DNA from: Nocardioides caeni
Lineage (GTDB): Bacteria; Actinomycetota; Actinomycetes; Propionibacteriales; Nocardioidaceae
Assembly (NCBI RefSeq): GCF_004912195.1
Contig: NZ_STGW01000006.1
Span: forward strand, 172,161-219,916
DNA: 47,756 nt
Direction: 5' to 3'
The notes below the pieces were generated by a model, which was given only the letters and a program-made list of their open reading frames with translations, did no database searches and was not told the DNA's origin. This document shows positions 8,343-17,621 of the stretch, one piece after another. The translations under genes were made by a program, and so were the position numbers. Within the stretch, counting starts at the first letter, position 1. Each line of letters begins with the position of its first letter.

Positions 8343-10852
8343 CCACGACACCGGAGCGGACCGCGACCGGAGCGGTCGAGAAGACCGATCTCGTCACCGT
8401 CACCATCGACGGCGTCCAGGTCAGCGTCCCCAAGGACACGCTCGTCATCCGGGCCGCCGAGCAGGTCGGCGTCCAGGTGCCGCGCTTCTGCGACCACCCG
8501 CTGCTCGCGCCCGTCGGCGCCTGCCGCCAGTGCCTGGTCGACGTCCCCGACGCCGGCAACGGCCGCGGCTTCCCCAAGCCGCAGGCCTCCTGCACCCTCC
8601 CGGTCGCCGAGGGCATGGTCGTCAACACCCAGGTCACCAGCCCGGTCGCCGACAAGGCGCAGCAGGGCGTGATGGAGCTGCTGCTCATCAACCACCCGCT
8701 CGACTGCCCCGTGTGCGACAAGGGCGGTGAGTGTCCGCTGCAGAACCAGGCCATGTCCAACGGGCGCGGCGAGTCCCGCTTCTCCGACGACCGCAACCGC
8801 GGCGTGAAGCGGACCTTCCCCAAGCCGATCAATCTCTCCCCGACGGTGCTGCTCGACCGCGAGCGCTGCATCGTGTGCCAGCGCTGCACCCGCTTCGCCG
8901 AGGAGATCGCCGGCGACCCGTTCATCGCGCTCGTGGAGCGCGGAGCCCAGCAGCAGATCGGCATCGCCGAGGACGCGCCGTTCCTGTCCTACTTCTCCGG
9001 CAACGTCATCCAGATCTGCCCGGTCGGCGCGCTCACCTCCGAGCGCTACCGCTTCCGCTCGCGGCCGTTCGACCTGGTCTCCTCGCCCGGCATCACCGAG
9101 CACGACGCCTCTGGCGCGGCCATCCGCGTCGACCACCGCCGCGGTGCCGTCATGCGCCGTCAGGCCGGCGACGACCCGGCGGTCAACGAGGAGTGGATCA
9201 CCGACAAGGACCGCTTCGCGTTCACCTACGCGCAGGGCGACGACCGGCTCGCCTACCCGCAGGTGCGCGACCAGGACGACCCCGCCGGCCGGCTCCGCCC
9301 GGCCTCGTGGCCCGAGGCCTTCGCGGTCGCGGCCCGGGGCCTCGCCGCAGCCCGCGCCGCCGGCGGCGTCGGCGTGCTCACCGGTGGCCGGCTGAGCGTC
9401 GAGGACGCCTACGCCTACGCCAAGTTCGCCCGCGTCGCGCTCGGCACCAACGACATCGACTTCCGGGCACGGCCGCACTCCGCCGAGGAGACGGCCTTCC
9501 TGGGCAGTCGCGTCGCGCTGACCGGCCCCGCCTCCGGTGCCGTGACCTACGGCGACCTCGAGACCGCCTCCACCGTCGTGCTGGTGGGCCTCGAGGTCGA
9601 GGACGAGGCCGGCACGATCTTCCTGCGATTGCGCAAGTCGGTCCTGGCGGGCGGCACCGAGGTCGTCGCCCTCGCGCCCTTCACCACCCGCGGCATGGAG
9701 AAGCTGTCCGCCCGCCTGGTCGCGACCGCTCCGGGCGCCGAGCCCGCCGCGCTGGCCGGGCTGTCCGGCGAGCTGGACGCGACCAGCGTCATCCTCGTCG
9801 GTGAGCGCCTGGCCGCCGTACCCGGTGCGTTGACGGCCGCCGCATCCCTGGCCGATGCCACCGGAGCCCGACTGGCCTGGGTGCCGCGGCGTGCGGGTGA
9901 CCGCGGTGCGGTCGAGGCGGGCTGCCTGCCCACCCTGCTGCCCGGTGGCCGGCCGGTCGCCGACCCGGGTGCCCGCGTCGACACCGCGACCGCCTGGGGC
10001 GTCGACCATCTGCCGGAGACCGAGGGACGCGACGCCGACGCGATCGTGGCCGCGCTCGTCGCGGGTGAGCTCGGCGGTCTCGTCGTCGCGGGTGTCGACC
10101 CCGCCGACACCACCGACCCCGCCGCCACCCGGGCCGCGGTGGAGGCCGCCGGTTTCGTGGTCGCCTTCGACCTGCGCCGCACCGCGGTGACCGACCGGGC
10201 CGACGTCGTCTTCCCGGTCGCGCCGACGAGCGACAAGGCAGGCACCTTCGTCAACTGGGAGGGCCGGGTCCGGTCGTGGGAGGCCGCGCTGCACAACCCG
10301 TCCTCCCTGCCGGAGCTGCGGGCGCTGTCGGGCATCGCCGACGAGCTCGCGGCCCTGGGGCAGGGCAGCCGACTGGGCTTCCGGACCGTCGCCGAGGCTC
10401 GCGCGGAGATGGCCCAGCTCGGTCCCTGGGACGGTGAGCGCCTCCCGCTGGTTGAGGTGCGAGCGCCAGCGAGCCTCGAAACCGAGGGCGAGTCGGAGGT
10501 TTCGAGGCTCGTCGCTGGAGCTCCTCGCACCTCAACCACCGACACCCGGCTGCTGTCCTCGTGGAAGCTCCTGCTCGACAACGGCGTGATGCAGGACGGT
10601 GACAAGTACCTCAAGGCCACCGCCCGGATCCCCGTTGCCGTCGTCAGCCCGGCCGACTTCGACGCCTTCGGGCCGACGGTCACGCTCACGGGCGACCGTG
10701 GGTCCATCACCCTCGCCGCCGAGATCGCCGACGACCTGGCCCCCGGCGTCGTGTGGGTGCCCGCCAACTCCGTCGGTGGCGGCATCCTCGCCGACCTGGC
10801 CTCGCCGGGCAGTCCGGTCACCATCAGTGGAGCCGAAGGGGTGCACGGATGA
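8339..10852 (+). CDS. nuoG: NADH-quinone oxidoreductase subunit G, with a repeat-encoded insertion
   Basis: 837 residues. N-terminal 2Fe-2S ferredoxin domain (F-C-D-H-P near 51, A-C-R-Q-C at 62-65, S-C-T-L), then the [14 protein letters not shown] HisCys3 cluster, then C-I-V-C-Q-R-C and I-C-P-V-G-A-L for a 4Fe-4S cluster, then a molybdopterin-oxidoreductase-like domain from about 230. Residues about 704-733 are encoded by an 88-bp palindromic repeat translated in frame, near the C-terminal end of that domain. This stretch is probably a surface loop, since the frame stays open and the family-like sequence resumes ([11 protein letters not shown]). ATGA overlap with nuoF; its stop is the first of three ATGA junctions leading to nuoH. 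Confidence 0.95.
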   Translation: MTTTPERTATGAVEKTDLVTVTIDGVQVSVPKDTLVIRAAEQVGVQVPRFCDHPLLAPVGACRQCLVDVPDAGNGRGFPKPQASCTLPVAEGMVVNTQVTSPVADKAQQGVMELLLINHPLDCPVCDKGGECPLQNQAMSNGRGESRFSDDRNRGVKRTFPKPINLSPTVLLDRERCIVCQRCTRFAEEIAGDPFIALVERGAQQQIGIAEDAPFLSYFSGNVIQICPVGALTSERYRFRSRPFDLVSSPGITEHDASGAAIRVDHRRGAVMRRQAGDDPAVNEEWITDKDRFAFTYAQGDDRLAYPQVRDQDDPAGRLRPASWPEAFAVAARGLAAARAAGGVGVLTGGRLSVEDAYAYAKFARVALGTNDIDFRARPHSAEETAFLGSRVALTGPASGAVTYGDLETASTVVLVGLEVEDEAGTIFLRLRKSVLAGGTEVVALAPFTTRGMEKLSARLVATAPGAEPAALAGLSGELDATSVILVGERLAAVPGALTAAASLADATGARLAWVPRRAGDRGAVEAGCLPTLLPGGRPVADPGARVDTATAWGVDHLPETEGRDADAIVAALVAGELGGLVVAGVDPADTTDPAATRAAVEAAGFVVAFDLRRTAVTDRADVVFPVAPTSDKAGTFVNWEGRVRSWEAALHNPSSLPELRALSGIADELAALGQGSRLGFRTVAEARAEMAQLGPWDGERLPLVEVRAPASLETEGESEVSRLVAGAPRTSTTDTRLLSSWKLLLDNGVMQDGDKYLKATARIPVAVVSPADFDAFGPTVTLTGDRGSITLAAEIADDLAPGVVWVPANSVGGGILADLASPGSPVTISGAEGVHG
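10450..10537. repeat. 88-bp imperfect palindrome (REP-like) inside nuoG
   Basis: The left arm 10450-10483 begins GGTTGAGGTGCGAG and ends GCCTCGAAACC. The right arm 10498-10537 begins GGTTTCGAGGC and ends CTCGCACCTCAACC. The arms are reverse complements except for a few inserted bases, joined by a 14-base centre. The whole element is translated as part of NuoG. It shares its GGTTTCGA and CTCAACCACCGA termini with the short repeat at the nuoD start. Confidence 0.85.
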
Positions 10853-10918
10853 AGCACCCCACTCGATTCTTCGCTCCTCCGCTTCGCTCCTCCACGAACA
10901 ATCGATCGGGGACCCCGC
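10848..10918. repeat. 71-bp tandem unit, copy 1 (nuoG-nuoH junction)
   Basis: Starts GATGAAGCACCCCACTCG and ends GGGGACCCCGC. It contains a 10-base hairpin with one mismatch (CGATTCTTCG at 10864-10873, CGAACAATCG at 10895-10904) and an internal direct repeat TTCGCTCCTCC (10870 and 10883). It differs from copy 2 at one base (A/T at its sixth position). Confidence 0.95.
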
Positions 10919-10923
10919 GATGA
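10849..10923 (+). CDS. Possible 24-residue mini-ORF in repeat copy 1
   Basis: ATG at 10849 overlaps the nuoG stop as ATGA, and TGA at 10921-10923 overlaps the ATG of the next mini-ORF. The peptide begins [13 protein letters not shown] and ends S-G-T-P-R. It resembles no protein I know; its likely role, if translated, is to carry terminating and restarting ribosomes from nuoG toward nuoH. Inference from spacing only. Confidence 0.35.
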   Translation: MKHPTRFFAPPLRSSTNNRSGTPR

Positions 10924-10989
10924 TGCACCCCACTCGATTCTTCGCTCCTCCGCTTCGCTCCTCCACGAACAATCGATCGGGGACCCCGC
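10919..10989. repeat. 71-bp tandem unit, copy 2 (nuoG-nuoH junction)
   Basis: Starts GATGATGCACCCC; otherwise identical to copy 1, with its hairpin arms at 10935-10944 and 10966-10975. The GATGAA that opened copy 1 recurs immediately after copy 2, at 10990. Deleting both copies (142 bp) would therefore restore one nuoG/nuoH ATGA overlap. Confidence 0.95.
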
Positions 10990-10994
10990 GATGA
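10920..10994 (+). CDS. Possible 24-residue mini-ORF in repeat copy 2
   Basis: ATG at 10920 overlaps the stop of the first mini-ORF, and its TGA at 10992-10994 overlaps the nuoH ATG (10991). It begins M-M-H-P-T-R-F-F and is otherwise identical to the copy 1 peptide. GGGGA nine bases before each ATG could act as a ribosome binding site. Confidence 0.35.
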   Translation: MMHPTRFFAPPLRSSTNNRSGTPR

Positions 10995-12316
10995 ATACGA
11001 CACTGAGTGCGTTCGGCAACGACGTCTGGTGGATCGTCCTCGTCAAGACGGTCCTCATCTTCGTGATCCTGGTGCTGCTCACCCTGTTCAACATCTGGTG
11101 GGAGCGCCGCGTCGTGGCCCGGATGCAGCACCGGATCGGCCCCAACGTGCACGGGCCCTTCGGCCTGCTGCAGTCGCTGGCCGACGGTGTGAAGCTGGCC
11201 TTCAAGGAGGACCTGATCCCCAAGGCCGCCGACAAGGTGGTCTTCATCCTCGCGCCCGTCATCGTGGTGGTGCCCGCGTTCGTGACGTTCAGCGTGATCC
11301 CGTTCGGCCCCGAGGTCACCCTCTTCGGCGAGCGCACGCCGCTGCAGCTCACCGACATGCCGGTGGCCGTCCTGTTCGTCATGGCGATCGCCTCGATCGG
11401 GATCTACGGCATCGTCCTCGGCGGCTGGTCGAGCGGCTCGACGTACTCCCTGCTGGGCGGGTTGCGCTCCAGCGCCCAGATGATCTCCTACGAGGTCGCC
11501 ATGGGCCTGGCCCTCGTCGCGGTCTTCATGTACGCCGGCTCAATGTCCACGAGCGAGATCGTGGCCGCGCAGGACGACCTGTGGTTCGGGCTGATCCTGC
11601 TGCCGTCGTTCGTGATCTACGTGATCGCGATGGTCGGCGAGACCAACCGCGCGCCCTTCGACCTGCCCGAGGCCGAGGGCGAGCTGGTCGGCGGCTTCCA
11701 CACCGAGTACTCCAGCCTGAAGTTCGCGCTCTTCTTCCTCGCCGAGTACATCAACATGGCGACCGTCTCCGCTCTCGCCACGACCCTGTTCCTCGGCGGC
11801 TGGGCCGCGCCGTTCTGGATCGACGAGTTCTGGGCCGGCGCCAACGAGGGCTACTGGCCGGTGCTGTGGTTCTTCGGCAAGGTGCTGGCGTTCATCTTCA
11901 TGTTCATCTGGCTGCGCGGCTCGCTGCCGCGGCTGCGCTACGACCAGTTCATGGCGTTCGGCTGGAAGCGCCTCATCCCGATCTCGCTGGCCTGGATCGT
12001 CGCCGTCGCGACGATGCGGGTGGCCCGCAACGAGGGCGCCTTCGACGGCGGCTTCAGCGAGAACCCGCAGTTCTGGATGGTGATGATCGGCGTCGTCCTG
12101 GTGGCTCTCCTGGCGAGCTTCCTCGTCCCGGAGAAGTCCAAGGACAACAGTGTCGCCATCACACCGCCACGACCGGGCGGCTACCCCGTGCCACCGATGC
12201 CGACCGGAGGCGCCGTACGCGGCGCGGCCGCACCACTGGTCTTCCGGGCCGACACGTCCACGGTGACCACGGTGCCGTCCACCCCGACCCCCGACACGGG
12301 AGCGAGCAATGGCTGA
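10991..12316 (+). CDS. nuoH: NADH-quinone oxidoreductase subunit H
   Basis: 441 residues; membrane subunit that closes the quinone chamber and links the peripheral arm to the proton pumps. Seen: [37 protein letters not shown] and [23 protein letters not shown]. It is about 110 residues longer than E. coli NuoH because of a Pro/Thr-rich tail after about residue 380. It is the only nuo gene separated from its predecessor by a repeat array; the start is ATGA-coupled to a repeat mini-ORF. Eight-base overlap with nuoI. Confidence 0.96.
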   Translation: MNTTLSAFGNDVWWIVLVKTVLIFVILVLLTLFNIWWERRVVARMQHRIGPNVHGPFGLLQSLADGVKLAFKEDLIPKAADKVVFILAPVIVVVPAFVTFSVIPFGPEVTLFGERTPLQLTDMPVAVLFVMAIASIGIYGIVLGGWSSGSTYSLLGGLRSSAQMISYEVAMGLALVAVFMYAGSMSTSEIVAAQDDLWFGLILLPSFVIYVIAMVGETNRAPFDLPEAEGELVGGFHTEYSSLKFALFFLAEYINMATVSALATTLFLGGWAAPFWIDEFWAGANEGYWPVLWFFGKVLAFIFMFIWLRGSLPRLRYDQFMAFGWKRLIPISLAWIVAVATMRVARNEGAFDGGFSENPQFWMVMIGVVLVALLASFLVPEKSKDNSVAITPPRPGGYPVPPMPTGGAVRGAAAPLVFRADTSTVTTVPSTPTPDTGASNG

Positions 12317-12965
12317 GCCAACCACCGGGCAGGAGAAGGGCCCCACGCTCAAGGAGCAGCTGTGGGACCCGATCGCGGGCTTCGGCGTCACCTTCCGGAC
12401 CATGTTCCGCAAGGTCGTCACCGAGCAGTACCCCAAGGAGAAGCTGCCGACGGCGCCGCGCTTCCACGGCCGTCACCAGCTCAACCGGTGGCCCGACGGC
12501 CTGGAGAAGTGCGTGGGCTGCGAGCTGTGCGCCTGGGCGTGCCCGGCCGACGCGATCTATGTCGAGGGCGCTGAGAACGTCGATGACACCGCCGTGGTCG
12601 GCGAGGACGGCCAGCCGGTGTCCGGCCGCTTCTCGGCCGGTGAGCGCTACGGCCGCGTCTACCAGATCAACTACCTGCGCTGCATCCTCTGCGGCCTGTG
12701 CATCGAGGCCTGCCCGACGCGGGCATTGACGATGACCAACGAGTACGAGCTGGCCGACGACAGCAGGGCCAGCCTCATCTACGAGAAGTCCGACCTGCTG
12801 GCGCCGCTGCTGCCCGGCATGGAGCAGCCGCCCCACCAGATGCTGCTCGGCACCGACGACGACTACTACCGCGGCAACTTCCAGCAGCCGATCCCCGTGC
12901 CGCCCCTTCCGGCCGCGCCGGCTCGGCCGAACCGACCGCAGGCCACACCGGAGGTGACCGCGTGA
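12309..12965 (+). CDS. nuoI: NADH-quinone oxidoreductase subunit I (two 4Fe-4S)
   Basis: 218 residues. Two ferredoxin motifs bind clusters N6a and N6b: Cys-68, 71, 74, 78 ([13 protein letters not shown]) and Cys-125, 128, 131, 135 ([13 protein letters not shown]). An amphipathic N-terminal stretch would sit on the membrane. The last 35 or so residues are Pro/Ala-rich. Between the motifs lies an acidic loop ([10 protein letters not shown]). Overlaps nuoH by eight bases and nuoJ by GTGA. Confidence 0.96.
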   Translation: MAEPTTGQEKGPTLKEQLWDPIAGFGVTFRTMFRKVVTEQYPKEKLPTAPRFHGRHQLNRWPDGLEKCVGCELCAWACPADAIYVEGAENVDDTAVVGEDGQPVSGRFSAGERYGRVYQINYLRCILCGLCIEACPTRALTMTNEYELADDSRASLIYEKSDLLAPLLPGMEQPPHQMLLGTDDDYYRGNFQQPIPVPPLPAAPARPNRPQATPEVTA

Positions 12966-13819
12966 TCGCGTTCTGGGTGCTCGCGCCGATCATGGTGGTG
13001 GCGGCGCTCGGCATCCTGTTCGTCCGCAAGGCCGTGCACGCCGCGCTGCTGCTGGCCGTCGTGATGATCAGCCTCGCCGTGCTCTACGCCGTGCTCGAGG
13101 CGCCGTTCCTCTTCGCGGTGCAGATCATCGTCTACACCGGCGCGATCCTGATGCTGTTCCTCTTCGTGCTGATGCTGGTCGGCGTCGACGCCTCCGACTC
13201 GGTCGTCGAGACGATCAAGGGCCAGCGGGTGCTGTCGTGGGTGACCGGCCTGGTGTTCGTGGTGCTGGTCGTCGTCGGTCTCCTGCAGGTGACCTTCGGC
13301 GCCGCGGTCGGGCTCGACGGTGACGGGGGAGCCAACGAGGGCGGCAACATCCAGGCCCTCGCCAACCTGATCTTCTCCCGCTACGTGTTCATCTTCGAGG
13401 CCACCAGCGCGCTGCTGATCACCGCGGCCGTGGGCGCGATGGTGCTGGCGCACCGCGAGCGGCTCACCCCCCGCCGTACCCAGCCCGATCTCGCCGCCGA
13501 CCGGATCCGTGCCTACGCCGAGTCCGGCGAGCACCTCGGTCCGCTTCCCGCGCCCGGCGTCTACGCCCGCCACAACGCCGTCGACACCCCGGCGCTGCTG
13601 CCCGACGGCAGCCCCTCGCCGGCGTCGGTCTCCCGGGTCCTCGCGGCCCGCGGCACCATGCAGTCCGCCGGTCTGACCGACATCGAGGCGATCAAGGACC
13701 AGCTGGGCGTGGATCCCGCCTCGGCTCCCGAGACGGCCGGCCGCGACGCGGCCACCGGCTCCACGGAGGAGAGCGCCGCACCGATCGGCTCGGCCGCCAA
13801 GGAGACGACCGATGACTGA
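12962..13819 (+). CDS. nuoJ: NADH-quinone oxidoreductase subunit J
   Basis: 285 residues; five hydrophobic segments in the first 165 residues with the conserved [16 protein letters not shown] pi-bulge helix that moves in the coupling cycle. The C-terminal 110 residues are a hydrophilic, Ala/Pro/Ser-rich cytoplasmic tail, absent from E. coli NuoJ (184 residues) but common in actinobacteria. The GTG start at 12962 overlaps the nuoI stop; the longer upstream frame is nuoI in another register. Eight-base overlap with nuoK. Confidence 0.95.
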   Translation: MIAFWVLAPIMVVAALGILFVRKAVHAALLLAVVMISLAVLYAVLEAPFLFAVQIIVYTGAILMLFLFVLMLVGVDASDSVVETIKGQRVLSWVTGLVFVVLVVVGLLQVTFGAAVGLDGDGGANEGGNIQALANLIFSRYVFIFEATSALLITAAVGAMVLAHRERLTPRRTQPDLAADRIRAYAESGEHLGPLPAPGVYARHNAVDTPALLPDGSPSPASVSRVLAARGTMQSAGLTDIEAIKDQLGVDPASAPETAGRDAATGSTEESAAPIGSAAKETTDD

Positions 13820-14105
13820 GTACATCATTCTCTCCGCGATCCTCTTCTCCATCGGATCGATCGGGGTCCTGACCCGGCGCAACGCGATCGTGGTGTTCAT
13901 GTGCGTCGAGCTGATGCTCAACGCCTGCAACCTCGCGTTCGTCGCCTTCGCCCACCAGCACGGCAACCTCGACGGGCAGGTCGCGGCGTTCTTCGTCATG
14001 GTCGTCGCCGCCGCCGAGGTCGTCGTCGGACTGGCGATCATCATGACCATCTTCCGGACGCGTCGCTCGGCCTCGGTCGACGACGCGAGCCTGCTGAAGT
14101 TCTGA
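13812..14105 (+). CDS. nuoK: NADH-quinone oxidoreductase subunit K
   Basis: 97 residues, three transmembrane helices. Conserved glutamates in the second and third helices are visible (C-V-E-L-M-L-N-A and [12 protein letters not shown]), part of the proton path. R-R-N-A-I-V-V-F-M at the loop before helix 2 is typical. ATG at 13812 lies inside the nuoJ end; nuoL follows after a ten-base gap containing GAGGAG. Confidence 0.95.
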   Translation: MTEYIILSAILFSIGSIGVLTRRNAIVVFMCVELMLNACNLAFVAFAHQHGNLDGQVAAFFVMVVAAAEVVVGLAIIMTIFRTRRSASVDDASLLKF

Positions 14106-14115
14106 GGAGCAGCGG

Positions 14116-16071
14116 ATGTTCAACGCCATCGCCCTCGCAGCCACCGAGGTCCACGTGCCGGTCGTCTCCCCGACCGACGCCGACGGCCCCTACGTGCTGC
14201 TCTGGCTGATCATCGGTCTGCCGCTGCTGGGTGCCGCGGTGCTGCTGCTGGGCGGCCGCGCCACCGACAAGTGGGGTCACCTGCTCGGCACGGCCACCGC
14301 GGTCGGGTCGTTCCTCATCAGCCTCGTCCTCTTCATCGGTCTGATGGGTCGCGACGAGGGCGACCGGCAGATCACCCAGCACCTGTGGGACTGGATCAAC
14401 ACCGGCGGCTCGTCGGCCGAGGGTGGCCTCGGCATCGGTCTCGACCTGCTCTACGACCCGCTCTCGGCGCTCTTCCTGCTGCTGATCACCGGCGTCGGGT
14501 CACTGATCCACGTCTACTCGATCGGCTACATGGCGCACGACCCGCGCCGGCGCAGGTTCTTCGCCTACCTGAACCTCTTCGTCGCCGCGATGCTCATGCT
14601 GATCCTCGCGGAGAACTACGTCGGACTCTTCCTCGGCTGGGAGGGCGTGGGCCTGGCGTCGTACCTGCTGATCGGCTTCTGGCAGCACAAGCCGTCGGCG
14701 GCCGCCGCGGCCAAGAAGGCGTTCGTCATCAACCGCGTCGGCGACATGGGTCTGGGCCTCGCGATCTTCCTGATGTTCGTGACGTTCGGGACGACCAGCT
14801 TCAGCGGCATCAGCGCCGTGTCCTCCGGCGCCACCGAGACGACGCTCAACTGGATCGGCGTCCTGCTGCTGGTCGGCGCCTGTGGCAAGTCCGCCCAGGT
14901 GCCGCTGCAGGCCTGGCTGCTCGACGCCATGGAAGGCCCCACGCCCGTCTCGGCGCTCATCCACGCGGCCACCATGGTCACCGCCGGCGTCTACCTGATC
15001 ACCCGCTCGAACTTCATCTTCGAGCTGGCTCCCGCCGCGCAGACCGCGGTCGTCATCGTCGCCACGGTCACCCTGCTGTGGGGCGCGATCATCGGCTGCG
15101 CCAAGGACGACATCAAGAAGGGCCTGGCCGGCTCGACGATGAGCCAGATCGGCTACATGATGCTCGGCGCGGGCCTCGGTGTCGCGGGCTACGCGTTCGC
15201 GATCTTCCACCTGCTGACCCACGGCTTCTTCAAGGCCAACATGTTCCTCGGCGCCGGATCGGTGATGCACGCGATGGACGACGACGTCGACATGCGTCAC
15301 TACGGCGCGCTCAACAAGATGTTGCCCGTCACCTTCCTGACCTTCGCGATGGGCTACCTCGCGATCATCGGCGTCCCCCCGTTCGCGGGCTTCTGGTCCA
15401 AGGACAAGATCATCGAGACCGCGTTGGTCGAGAACCCGGTCGTCGGCATCTGCGCGCTGCTGGGCGCGGGCATCACCGGGTTCTACATGACGCGGATGAT
15501 GCTGATGACCTTCTTCACCCAGAAGCGCTGGGAGGCCGACGTGCACCCGCACGAGAGCCCCAAGGTCATGACGATCCCGCTGATCGTCCTCGCGGCACTG
15601 TCCGTCCTCGGCGGACTCATGCTCGCCGGCGACTGGATCGTCGACTGGCTGAGCCCGGTGGTCGGCCACGCCGAGCACCACGATCCGCCGGTGCCGGTCA
15701 TCGTGCTGACGCTCATCACGGTGGTCGTCGTCGCCGTCGGTGTCGCTGCCGCCTGGTTCCTCGTCGGCAAGCAGGAGGTCCCGCGGGAGGCGCCCGCTGA
15801 CGTCTCGTTCGCGACGAAGGCCGCCCGCGCCGATCTCTACGGCGACCAGATCAACGAGACCCTCGTGGTCACACCCGGCAAGGCGACCGTGGCGGGCCTG
15901 CTCACGGTCGACCGGACCGTCGTCGACGGGCTCCTCAGCGGCACCGCCGGGTTCTTCGCCGGCACCGGCGAGGCACTGCGCCGACTGCAGACCGGCTACG
16001 TCCGCTCCTACGCGCTGTCGGTCCTCGCCGGCGCCGCGCTCCTCGTCGCGATCCTCGTGGTGGTGAACTGA
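14116..16071 (+). CDS. nuoL: NADH-quinone oxidoreductase subunit L
   Basis: 651 residues; distal antiporter-like proton-pumping subunit. Seen: the proton-antiporter core with [17 protein letters not shown] (catalytic Glu in helix 5), [11 protein letters not shown] and L-L-T-H-G-F-F-K-A (helix-8 Lys and His), [13 protein letters not shown], and a long C-terminal part with the lateral helix. Start chosen at the ATG with GAGGAGC about ten bases upstream. One-base TGATG overlap with nuoM. Confidence 0.96.
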   Translation: MFNAIALAATEVHVPVVSPTDADGPYVLLWLIIGLPLLGAAVLLLGGRATDKWGHLLGTATAVGSFLISLVLFIGLMGRDEGDRQITQHLWDWINTGGSSAEGGLGIGLDLLYDPLSALFLLLITGVGSLIHVYSIGYMAHDPRRRRFFAYLNLFVAAMLMLILAENYVGLFLGWEGVGLASYLLIGFWQHKPSAAAAAKKAFVINRVGDMGLGLAIFLMFVTFGTTSFSGISAVSSGATETTLNWIGVLLLVGACGKSAQVPLQAWLLDAMEGPTPVSALIHAATMVTAGVYLITRSNFIFELAPAAQTAVVIVATVTLLWGAIIGCAKDDIKKGLAGSTMSQIGYMMLGAGLGVAGYAFAIFHLLTHGFFKANMFLGAGSVMHAMDDDVDMRHYGALNKMLPVTFLTFAMGYLAIIGVPPFAGFWSKDKIIETALVENPVVGICALLGAGITGFYMTRMMLMTFFTQKRWEADVHPHESPKVMTIPLIVLAALSVLGGLMLAGDWIVDWLSPVVGHAEHHDPPVPVIVLTLITVVVVAVGVAAAWFLVGKQEVPREAPADVSFATKAARADLYGDQINETLVVTPGKATVAGLLTVDRTVVDGLLSGTAGFFAGTGEALRRLQTGYVRSYALSVLAGAALLVAILVVVN

Positions 16072-17621
16072 TGACCCTGAGTCTCCTGGTCTGGCTGCCG
16101 ATCGCCGGTGCGATCGCGGTCGCCCTGCTGCCGCGCTCGGTCAGCAAGGTCACCGGCCTCGGCGTCGCGCTGGCCACCCTCGTGATCGGCCTCGTCGTCG
16201 CGCTCCGCTACGACGTCGACGGCGGCCGGCAGCTCGAGGAGGTCCACGACTGGATCGAGGCCTTCGGCGTGCACTACGCCCTCGGTGTCGACGGTCTCGG
16301 CCTGCTGATGGTGCTGCTGACCGTCCTCCTCGTCCCGCTCGTGCTCGGTGCCGAGTGGCTGAAGGCCGACGACCCCGACGGCGCCGGTGCTCGCTCGTTC
16401 GTGGCGTGGACCCTCGCCCTGGAGGGCCTGTCCCTCGCGGTCTTCTGCGCGACCGACGTCTTCCTCTTCTACGTCGTCTTCGAGGCCACGCTGATCCCCG
16501 CCTACTTCCTGGTGGGCGGCTTCGGCCGCGACGGCCGCGGCGCGGTGGCGCTGAAGTTCCTGATGTTCCAGCTCGCCGGCGGGCTGATCCTGCTGGCGTC
16601 GGTGATCGGCCTCTACGTCGTCTCGGCGCAGCAGGGCGAGCCGTCCTACCTGCTCTCGGACCTCGAGCAGCTCAGCATCGACACCGAGCCGGGCCGCTGG
16701 CTGTTCCTCGGCTTCTTCATCGCCTTCGCGATCAAGGCGCCGCTCTTCCCGGTCCACACCTGGCTCGCCGACACCACCGAGAAGGCCACGCCCGGCACGG
16801 GCGTGCTGCTCGTCTGCATCCTCGACAAGATCGGCACCTTCGGGATGCTGCGCTTCTGCCTGGGAATCTTCCCCGAGGCATCGCAGTGGGCGACGCCGCT
16901 GGTGGTCACCCTGGCGCTCATCTCGATCGTCTACGGTGCCCTGATCGCCATCGGCCAGGACGACATCTTCCGCCTGATCGGACTGACGTCGCTGAGCCAC
17001 TTCGGCCTGATCACCCTCGGCATCTTCACGTTCAGCAGCCAGGGCGGGACCGGGTCCATCCTCTACATGGTCAACCACGGACTCGGCACGGCGGCGCTGT
17101 TCCTCGTGGCGGGCTACCTCTACGACCGGCGTGGCACCTCGCTGATCAGCGAGATGCGCGGCATCGAGAAGGTCGCCCCGGTCCTCGCCGGACTGTTCCT
17201 GGTCGCCGGCCTGGCCACCCTCGGCCTGCCCGGCCTGTCGCCGTTCGTCAGCGAGTTCCTGGTGCTGATCGCCGCCTTCGACTACGGGTGGTACGTCGGC
17301 GCCATCGCGATCACCGCGGTGGTGCTCTCCGCGATCTACGTGCTCTGGATGTATCAGCGGACCATGACCGGTCCGACGCCGCCCGAGGCGGAGGGCACCC
17401 GCGACCTGGGTCTGCGCGAGATCGCCGCCGTCGCGCCGCTCATGGTGGCGCTGGTGTTCTTCGGCTTCTATCCCGCCCCGCTGCTCGACGTGAGCAACCC
17501 GATGGTCGACGACCTGCTGCACCACGTCGGCGTCGATGACGGCGCGCCGGTGGTCGAGCACGGATCCGACGACGGCGCCGGACACGCGGACGGGCAGCCG
17601 AGCGAGGGGGAGGAGCACTGA
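16071..17621 (+). CDS. nuoM: NADH-quinone oxidoreductase subunit M
   Basis: 516 residues; antiporter-like proton-pumping subunit. Seen: F-Y-V-V-F-E-A-T-L-I-P-A-Y-F (helix-5 Glu), A-I-K-A-P-L-F-P-V-H-T-W-L-A-D, L-T-S-L-S-H-F-G-L and L-P-G-L-S-P-F-V-S-E-F, all hallmarks of NuoM. The C-terminus ends in an acidic, His-containing tail. TGATG overlaps on both sides show translational coupling with nuoL and nuoN. Confidence 0.96.
   Translation: MTLSLLVWLPIAGAIAVALLPRSVSKVTGLGVALATLVIGLVVALRYDVDGGRQLEEVHDWIEAFGVHYALGVDGLGLLMVLLTVLLVPLVLGAEWLKADDPDGAGARSFVAWTLALEGLSLAVFCATDVFLFYVVFEATLIPAYFLVGGFGRDGRGAVALKFLMFQLAGGLILLASVIGLYVVSAQQGEPSYLLSDLEQLSIDTEPGRWLFLGFFIAFAIKAPLFPVHTWLADTTEKATPGTGVLLVCILDKIGTFGMLRFCLGIFPEASQWATPLVVTLALISIVYGALIAIGQDDIFRLIGLTSLSHFGLITLGIFTFSSQGGTGSILYMVNHGLGTAALFLVAGYLYDRRGTSLISEMRGIEKVAPVLAGLFLVAGLATLGLPGLSPFVSEFLVLIAAFDYGWYVGAIAITAVVLSAIYVLWMYQRTMTGPTPPEAEGTRDLGLREIAAVAPLMVALVFFGFYPAPLLDVSNPMVDDLLHHVGVDDGAPVVEHGSDDGAGHADGQPSEGEEH

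Noticed and set aside
8039..10294. Long minus-strand open frame (751 codons) opposite nuoF and nuoG
   Set aside because: It is the codon-bias shadow of two well-conserved genes in a GC-rich genome; its sequence is low-complexity Arg/Gly/Val/Asp with no family match I can see.
10848..10989. Assembly artefact explaining the 71-bp duplication
   Set aside because: It cannot be excluded without reads, but the copies differ at one base and the unit length preserves coupling exactly, which an artefact would not need to do.
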